Assembly (NCBI RefSeq): GCF_963855985.1
Contig: NC_087090.1
Span: forward strand, 10,228,501-10,292,500
Length of the DNA stretch: 64,000 nt
Source: Ostrinia nubilalis
Taxonomy: Eukaryota; Arthropoda; Insecta; Lepidoptera; Crambidae
Reading direction: 5' to 3'
The notes under the pieces: model-generated
What the model was told of the DNA's origin: nothing
The model's input: only the letters and a program-made list of their open reading frames with translations
Database searches by the model: none
Shown here: one piece after another, positions 57,425 to 64,000 of the stretch
How positions within the stretch are numbered: position 1 is the stretch's first letter
How the letters are laid out: each line of letters begins with the position of its first letter
Translations under genes and position numbers: made by a program

Positions 57425-57598
57425 TTTATTATCCCGTGTTGTTATTCACGAGTCACACTGGGACTGACTGGGGGATTTGGAACAAACATCTTTCTGATAT
57501 CGGGAGTTTTTGTAAGAGTTCTTAATGTAAGGACACAACGGTGGTTTTTGCTTGTCTTGTCGTGACGAGAAATAGGGATCGATGACAGAGAAAAATAG
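57425..57598 (-). CDS. possible last exon of an upstream minus-strand gene
   Basis: After a strong acceptor (TTTCTCTTTCTAACCAG, AG at 57599-57600) the minus strand is open to TAA at 57442-57444, ending TKTPDIRKMFVPNPPVSPSV and TRE. AATAAA follows at 57425-57430, only 12 nt past the stop. A second frame here (57446-57727) is also open and begins after another AG at 57731, so the coding frame is not settled. Product not recognised; the upstream exons were not found and would lie beyond the TE-rich region. Confidence 0.35.
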
Positions 57599-57859
57599 CT
57601 GGTTAGAAAGAGAAACATAGAGATCAGACGGATGCTGCTCGTGTACAACACACAGAAATAGAATTAGAGGCAGTGCCATTAGGAGCTCGTTGTTCCAAAT
57701 TTTCGATTTATGCGTTACTTCCTGCATTTGCTGTGTTACAAATAATTAATACGATAGATAATTTTGTGACAATTAATACCATAATAATACAGAATTGGTT
57801 TAATTGGTAAAGTGGTATATCTCGTAACTATGTTTAGGTAGATGTGTCTTGTGTCAGTG

Positions 57860-58380
57860 TGTCTTGATAAAGTGCACATATGAAAATAGGTAAAACTAGA
57901 CCTATTTTTATCGACAAAAAAGGTAAAAAAATATCTGAGATTTTTTTTTAAATTATAGATTTTTTTTCTTTCAATTAACTACCTACTTATTGTAAAGAAA
58001 ACGTAATAACTTTTAAACTAAGAGGTAGGAAGGTATATCGTGATTAAATAAAAAACTGTAATAATGCTAAATAACAGGCGATACTAAATAAATACGTAAA
58101 ATACCTACCCAAAAAATAGGCAACGAGTAATAAAAAAAAATTGAGAAAAATCTGCACTTTAATTTGTGTTTTTTTGGTTATTTGATAAATTTCCCTAATA
58201 ATTCCCCCATAACAAGTGATTTTTATTACTTTGTGTTATTCTCTATCGTATTACCTTTGCAGCTTTGTAAAATCTAAAATCTCATGTCTCTATCTCTATC
58301 ACAACATTTGCTATGATCGTTTGAACAAAGTCCTGCCACCACATTAGTCCACATTATTCTCCGCCTCAGGTAGACACAAT
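57860..58380 (+). mobile_element. left half of a CAGTGTGAGTCACG-family fold-back
   Basis: GTGCACATATGAAAATAGGT followed by AACTAGACCTATTTTTATCG and TTTGCTATGATCGTTTGAAC matches 31215-31700. The right half is missing. Confidence 0.65.
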
Positions 58381-58855
58381 TTTAATTAAAATAAATAAAA
58401 TAAGAATAAATATCCTTGGACATTTTACACTGTGCGCCTCTAGTGCCAAACTAAGCAAAGCTTTTACTATGGGTACTAGATGACGGATATAAACATAAGT
58501 ACTTAAATACTTTTTTTTTGTAAATACATACATACATAATGGACAAGTTTCAAATTTTTTTCTTTTAAAAAATCTTGAAAATATAAGTAAAACTAATATA
58601 GCCCGACCAGCCCCCCTAGACAAAACGCACTTTTTGATCGAATCGAAAATCGAATCCGTCAAAACTCCATACAAAAAAGGAGTTTGACCGATTTTAGACG
58701 TTTGTCAAAGTTAAACTAAGATGGTGCAACCCACCCTAAGGCTATTTTGACAAATCCGTATCGCGATGTCGTTTTGACAGCTAGTTTGACAGCAAAGCAT
58801 AGAAGTAAACAGAGAGCTGTGGGTTTAGTCAAAATGCCATCGCAAACCAATAGGA

Positions 58856-59132
58856 CAGGGATGGCGAACCTTTATGTATCAACGTGCCACCTTTCTAAAT
58901 ATTTTTTGATGTAGTCATAGACGTGCCTTCAAAATAACACCTGATGTTATCAATGAGGTGTAGTATCGCACAAGTGACAGGACCTTACTCTACAGTGGCA
59001 CTAATTGATGAGGGCAAATACGATAGCCCAAAATCTATTTTATTTTATAGTAAATTTTGTGATTGGTGGCGTGCCATCAATATTGTGGCGAGTGCCATCA
59101 TTGGCACGCGTGCCATTGGTTCGCCATCCCTG
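58856..59132. mobile_element. 277-bp hAT MITE
   Basis: CAGGGATGGCGAACC and GGTTCGCCATCCCTG are inverted ends; CAATAGGA flanks both (58848-58855 and 59133-59140). Contains AAGTGACAGGACCTTACTCT, shared with the MITE at 59961-60177. Confidence 0.87.
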
Positions 59133-59960
59133 CAATAGGAAGTTTTCGCTAATGTCAGTCGCCGCGTCACCAGTAATTCGATTCGATCGTAAAATGGCAG
59201 CCAAAATGCACATTGAACCACCAACGACGCGGCGATATAAAAGTTCATTCAAAATCGAATAAAAGTTAAAAAATGTCTATGACTGCGATTGTTCTTACTT
59301 TTTTTTAGCTTTTTTTTAATTAGTTTCTTCCTTCTTTCTGCTCTCTGTTTACGTCTATGCTTCGCTGTCAAAACGACATCGCGATACGGATTTGTCAAAA
59401 CAGCCTTAGGGTGGGTTGCACCATCATAGTTTAACTTTGACAAACGTCTAAAATCGGTCAAACTCCATACAAAAAACACCGGTTATCGTCATAGTTACGG
59501 TCAAAGTTAGGTGGTGCAACTCACCCTATTGGTTTTCGATCGAATCGAAGCTTATCAACGGGGTTTTGGTAATCGCAATGAAAATGGCGGGTGTTTCGAT
59601 TCGATTTTGATTGACTCTTAAATGCATGTTGGCTAAGCCTTTGTATGTAAAATTTCAATGCAGTCTTTCGATTATCGATAGGTAGGGCTTTGCGATTCGA
59701 TTTTTAGCCGTTTGGCTAAGCCTTTTTTGTTATCGACCACTTTTGCGATTTGTTTATTTGTTTGCGATTTTAAAGTGCATTTTGACTAGATCCACAGAAA
59801 GAAGGAAGAAACTAATTAAAAAAAAAGCTAAAAAAAAGTAAAAACAATCGCAAAGTCATAGACATTTTTTAACTTTTATTCGATTTTGAATGAACTTCTA
59901 TATCGCCGCGTCGTTGGTGGTTAAATGTGCATTTTGGCTGCCATTTTACGATCGAATCGA

Positions 59961-60177
59961 ATGAGGGCTATCGTTTTAGCGCTCACCAGTTGGCGCCACT
60001 GTAGAGTAAGGTCCTGTCACTTGCTAGTAGCGAAGACAGTGGCACCGACTGGTGAGCGCTAAAGTGGTAGGAGGACTATCGCATTTGCACTCATCAAGAT
60101 GGCGCCACTGTAGAGTAAGGTCCTGTCAATCGCCAGGAGTGCCAACTGTTAAGTATAAAAACGATAGCCCTCATTAC
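59961..60177. mobile_element. MITE with TGAGGGCTATCG ends and doubled GGCGCCACTGTAGAG
   Basis: ATGAGGGCTATCGTTTTAGC and AACGATAGCCCTCATT are inverted ends. GGCGCCACTGTAGAGTAAGG occurs twice (about 59994 and 60101). It interrupts the right arm of 58615-60565: the uninterrupted arm (inverted near 59177) reads CGAATTACTGGTGACG. Confidence 0.7.
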
Positions 60178-60565
60178 TGGTGACGCGGCGACTGACATTA
60201 GCGAAAGCTTCCTATTGGTTTGCGTTGGCATTTTTAGACCCACTGGTCCAGTGCTGTTGACAGATCCGTTTTTTTTTTTAAATCTAGTAGTTTTTAATTT
60301 TTCACCCAGGGTCACTCAAGATTCTTTCTTAGTAAAATTGTGTAACCTTTTTTGACATATCCAAGACCTAACCATATTTAAAAAGAAAAAGAAGACTTTG
60401 ACATTATAGTGTCATTCTCGACAATGCGTTAGGTAGATGACCCACGCTGTGGGTCTAGACAAAGTGCACATTTTAATCGCAAACCAGTCGAAAAGCCTTT
60501 TTTTGTATGGAGTTTTGACTGATTCGATTTTCGATTCGATCAAAAAGTGCACTTTGTCTAGACCC

Positions 60566-60709
60566 ACTGAACTGTCCCACCAAACTCAATGACAGGGGGG
60601 CGCTACCATCGTTCAACTATATGGTTTCCAACATGGCAAAAATCGGAACTAGCGATCCGGTATTGACGGTGGCGCCCCACTGTCAATGTCATGCATAGGA
60701 CAGTTCAGT
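60566..60709. mobile_element. 144-bp MITE, ACTGAACTGTCC ends
   Basis: ACTGAACTGTCC at 60566 and GGACAGTTCAGT ending 60709, with further imperfect pairing (AATGACAGGGGGGCGC against GCGCCCCACTGTCAAT). Confidence 0.6.
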
Positions 60710-62188
60710 ATTTTGGAACATTGTGATTGAAACTTGGACAGATGGCCTGACGTCACGGCACCGCCTATGTTTATGTACCACGCGAAAATATGGAGGTAAT
60801 TTAAATAATTAATTTCTCAGCCATTTCTTGATGGATTTCAAAAATAACTTCACCGGCTTTTTAGTTTTCAACCAACTTCAAAAAAGGAGGAGGTTCTCAA
60901 TTCGACCCGTATTCGACAGACGCTTCCAAAAAAGTTGGTCCCCCCCCCCTCTAACTTCTAAAATAAGAAAATGAAAAATCTAAAAAAAAACATAAATGAT
61001 GTACCTACATATGTCACGCAAACTATTCGGTTTAGAAAAAAAGTATTTTAGAAACCTCGATATCATTTTTGAAGACCTATCCATAGATACCCCACATGTA
61101 CCTATGGTGTTTGACGAAAAAAAAATTTTTGAGTTTCAGTTCTAAGTATGGGGTTCATCAGTTCTAAGTTCAATATTTATTATATTTTTTTTTTGCACCA
61201 AAATCCACAGAATACACCTACTTACCAAGTTTCAACAGTATAGCTCTTATACAGTGTGAGTCACGTTAAAGTGTACATATGAAAATAGATGAAACTAGAC
61301 CTATTTTTATCGACAAAAAAGAAGTCAAAAAATTTTTGAGATTTTTTTTTAAATTTTTTATAGAATTTTTTTTCTTCCAATTACTTATTGTAAAGAAAAC
61401 GTAATAACTTTTAAACTAAGAGGTATATCCTGATAAAATAAAAACAGTAATAATGCTAAATAACAGGTGATCCTAAAAAAATACATAAAATACACAAAAA
61501 AGACCAACAAATAATAAAAAATGACACTTTTTGAAAAAAAATTGCTTTTAAATTCGTGTTTTTTTGGTTATTTAAACAATTTCCCCAAAAAATGCCCCTA
61601 TAACCGGTGGTTTTTATTACTTTGTATTATTCTCTATCGTATTACCTTCGTAAAACCAAAAATCGCACGTCTCTATCCCTATCACGTTTGCAATGATCGT
61701 TTGAACTAAGCCTCTCCGGGTGCGCCATTCAACGCTTCGTTAACAACGAAACTGAAAATGGCTCTAGATTTGTAATTTTGATAAAGACAAGTTAGATTTC
61801 AAATAAAAACAAAAGATTTCGAAGTAAAATAAGCATTTTAGTTAAAATTAAAATTGTCTCTACCTGTAGCGGAGAATAATGTTGTGGCAGGCCTTTATTC
61901 AAACGATCATAGCAAATGTTGTGATAGGGATAGAGACTTGCGATTTTTGGTTTTACAAAGATAATACGATAGAGAATAATACAAAGTAATAAAAACCACC
62001 TGTTATAGGGGCATTTTTTGGAGAAATGGCAATGCCAGATTTTGTATGGAAAGTGGCGTCTTTTTTTTTTCGCGCGGCCATCGACCAAACTTTGTTTTTT
62101 GATTACAAAATAGTGTAATAAACCAAACTTACTATGGCATGTATACCTCTAAACTCAGTCTGAACTGAGTTACGAGCATTAGAAGTTT

Positions 62189-62572
62189 GACCACCACTTA
62201 CCACGTGACTCGCTTAGAGAAGTTTTTAAAGAAATCAATATATTGACTGTGGCTTCGCAATACATATTTGATAACATTATGTATGTCCGTAAACATATAC
62301 ATTTATTTACTAAGAAAAGTGACGTCCACTCATTTAACACGAGACATAAGAATAAACTTGCTGTTCCATCATTTAGGTTGCATAAGATAGGTAATTCATT
62401 CTTGGGGAAATGTATTACCATATTTAACAAAATACCACACAACCTTGTCGAATTGCCAATAAACAAATTTAAGATACATATAAAAAATACCCTTATGTCC
62501 AAAGGGTACTACAAGGTTCGAGACTATATTGATGACAAGGATGCGTGGTCAGTTCAGTCTGCACATATTTGA
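62189..62572 (+). CDS. LINE ORF2 C-terminus (truncated)
   Basis: The frame is open from the junction: DHHLPRDSLREVFKEINILT, VASQYIFDNIMYVRKHIHLF, HSFNTRHKNKLAVPSFRLHK and FNKIPHNLVELPINKFKIHI, ending SVQSAHI and TGA. The NTRHKN..L and FNxIP..L..L motifs are the C-terminal region after the reverse transcriptase in Jockey/CR1-like LINEs. No catalytic part remains. Confidence 0.75.
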   Translation, partial: DHHLPRDSLREVFKEINILTVASQYIFDNIMYVRKHIHLFTKKSDVHSFNTRHKNKLAVPSFRLHKIGNSFLGKCITIFNKIPHNLVELPINKFKIHIKNTLMSKGYYKVRDYIDDKDAWSVQSAHI

Positions 62573-62841
62573 TGTACTTAAATTTGACTATTCTTACCGT
62601 TAGATAATTCCTGGCAATAAGTGGTGACTGAGTTTGTTCCGGCGTTTCTTCTCAGCACTTGCCATATGTTTGTCTCGAAGCGCTGGTAGGGCCCAAAAGA
62701 TAAGGAGACATGTAAAGTGCCCCATAAGGGCTACCTTTTTCTTTTTTTATTATTTTCTATTGACGTTCATAAGTGCCACTTGTGGTCTAAACTGAATAAA
62801 TATTTTTGATTTTGATTTTGATTTTGATTTTGATTTTGATT
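62189..62841 (+). mobile_element. LINE 3' end with GATTTT tail
   Basis: 5'-truncated LINE: C-terminal coding part, 3' UTR and a (GATTTT)n tail at about 62806-62841. It is the youngest layer of the nest at this place. Confidence 0.75.
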
Positions 62842-63647
62842 ATACTAGATTTGCTTTTTGTGCGCAAGTTTTGTAAGAAATTGCAACAAAATATTGCGCT
62901 ATTTTTTATTGCGCTGATTCTGCTCCATACTGATGTCTGGAGCCTTTAATGGATGATATTGTTTGTTTACACATACAATCTCACTATTTTGTTGCAATTT
63001 CTTACAAAACTTTGCGCGCAAAAAGCAAATCTAGTATGAAAATCATCAAACTTCTAATGCTCGTAACTCAGTCCAGACTGAGTTTAGAGGTATACATGTC
63101 ATAGTAAGTTTGGTTTATTACACTATTTTGTAATCAAAAAACAAAGTTTGGTCGATGGCCGCGCGAAAAAAAAAGACGCCAATTTCCGGCATTGTCTTTT
63201 ATCAAATAACCAAAAAAACACGAATTTAAAAGCAGATTTTTTTTAAAAAGTATCATTTTTTATTATTTGTTGGCCTTTTTGTGTATTTTATGTATTTTTT
63301 TAGTATCGCCTGTTATTTAGCATTATTACTGTTTTTATTTTATCAGGATATACCTCTTAGTTTAAAAGTTATTACGTTTTCTTTACAATAAGTAATTGGA
63401 AGAAAAAAAATTCTATAAAAAAATAAAAAAAAATCTAAAAAAAATTTTGACCTCTTTTTTGTCGATAAAAATAGGTCTAGTTTCATCTATTTTCATATGT
63501 ACACTTTAACGTGACTCACACTGTAGTTTCGGAAAAAAATGGCTGTGACATACGGACGGACAGACGGACGGACGGACGGACAGACAGACAGACATGACGA
63601 ATCTATAAGGGTTCCGTTTTTTGCCATTTGGCTACGGAACCCTAAAA

Positions 63648-64000
63648 ACAAAACGCATCATGTACCTACTTACTTATTTATTGAATTCAAAGTACCTACC
63701 TAATTACAATAAGATAAATCGACTTAAAAGTCTCGATTTCATAAAAAAGGAAGTGTATTTGTATGGCGAACAATTGGGAAATAAATTTTCTTGTTACTGG
63801 TATCATTCCCGTATTTAATTTTTGAAAGCCAAATTCAAGCAAAATACGCGTCGAATTGTAGACTTACTTATGAAATGTAACACTGGTCACTTTCTTTCGT
63901 TTTTCTGATGTATTTAGACACCCTTTCACACTGCACTGACTATCTGTCTAGGCTTTATTAATCTAAGCATACCTATAAATAAAATTATAATAAAAAATAA
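63648..64000. other. unassigned AT-rich right edge
   Basis: No terminal repeat or convincing frame seen. A 65-codon plus-strand frame (63621-63818) begins inside the MITE and has no recognisable motif. Confidence 0.35.

Larger units (their letters stand above)
58615..60565. mobile_element. composite fold-back element with TCTAGACAAA..CGAATCGAAAATCG ends
   Basis: CTAGACAAAACGCACTTTTT at 58616 is mirrored by AAAAAGTGCACTTTGTCTAG near 60561; pairing runs about 65 bp. Inside are two further inverted pairs: 58682-58810 with 59345-59478 and 59150-59335 with 59800-60215 (CTATATCGCCGCGTCGTTGG). Two MITEs are nested in it. Confidence 0.7.
62028..63196. mobile_element. palindromic element, GGCAATGCC ends (copy 2), split by a LINE
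   Basis: Left arm 62028-62188 and loop plus right arm 62842-63196 match 54359-54885 nearly base for base (TTACGAGCATTAGAAGTTTG; CTTACAAAACTTTGCGCGCA). A LINE 3' end fills 62189-62841. Confidence 0.8.
61252..63523. mobile_element. fold-back element, CAGTGTGAGTCACGTTAAAG family (copy 2)
   Basis: Ends as in 31205-33096, flanked by TA. Arms pair over several hundred bases. The left half also contains the inner inverted pair around TCTAGATTTGTAATTTTGAT. In the right half the palindrome 62028-63196 is inserted. Confidence 0.8.
60895..63647 (-). mobile_element. MITE of the 56064 family split by a fold-back element
   Basis: 60895-61251 (CAGACGCTTCCAAAAAAGTT to TTTCAACAGTATAGCTCTTA) and 63526-63647 (GTTTCGGAAAAAAATGGCTG, then GACGGACGGACGG and GGGTTCCGTTTTTTGCCATT) are the two parts of one copy, in reverse orientation to 56064-56665. 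The break is a TA now duplicated around the insert 61252-63523. Confidence 0.75.

Noticed and set aside
59249..59479. Lys/Arg-rich 76-codon open frame resembling a basic peptide
   Set aside because: It is a reading through A/T-rich arm sequence of the fold-back element at 58615-60565, whose inverted partner gives unrelated peptides.

Overview
The window looks like nuclear DNA of a moth or butterfly. Host exons are short, have GT..AG introns and lie in AT-rich DNA. Nearly everything else is transposable element (TE) sequence of types familiar from Lepidoptera: Helitron-like pieces ending in GCGGGCGGCCGCTAGT, MITEs with GGTTCCGT ends and GTCT/GTCC microsatellites, RTE and CR1/L2-like LINE 3' ends, and TA-flanked CAGGGTG elements. 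No bacterial operon, CRISPR array, rRNA or tRNA was seen.

Layout. 1-1.2 kb is the tyrosine-recombinase end of a DIRS-like retrotransposon. 2.2-12.6 kb is a run of inverted-repeat elements with visible target-site duplications (TSDs): an 8-bp-TSD element, a 5.15 kb element holding a 30-codon ORF, and a hAT element that contains a piggyBac-like one. 13.06-14.24 kb (+) is a four-exon ankyrin-repeat gene. 15.4-34.1 kb (-) is an eight-exon homologue of vertebrate C18orf63, whose sixth coding exon is cut in two by a 7.5 kb TTAA-flanked composite element. 34.3-40.5 kb holds a 5'-truncated RTE retrotransposon with a perfect 12-bp TSD and several nested MITEs. 40.9-57.1 kb (-) is centrosomin (cnn), reconstructed as 12 coding exons (725 aa) with CM1 near the N-terminus and CM2 near the C-terminus. 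Its two largest introns are packed with nested elements, including inverted repeats with arms of several hundred bases. 57.4-57.6 kb (-) may be the last exon of a further upstream gene. 57.9-63.65 kb is again nested fold-back elements.

The three host genes have unrelated roles: centrosome scaffold, ankyrin protein, and an uncharacterised C18orf63 family member. They are linked only by position; the last two converge tail to tail. What stands out is the density of large fold-back DNA and the preserved order of insertions. The most consequential event is the TTAA insertion inside a coding exon of the C18orf63-like gene.

Method and limits: exons were joined by eye from splice sites and reading phase, and family assignments come from remembered motifs and from ends plus TSDs. 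No database search was possible. Boundaries of old repeats are approximate unless a TSD is quoted.
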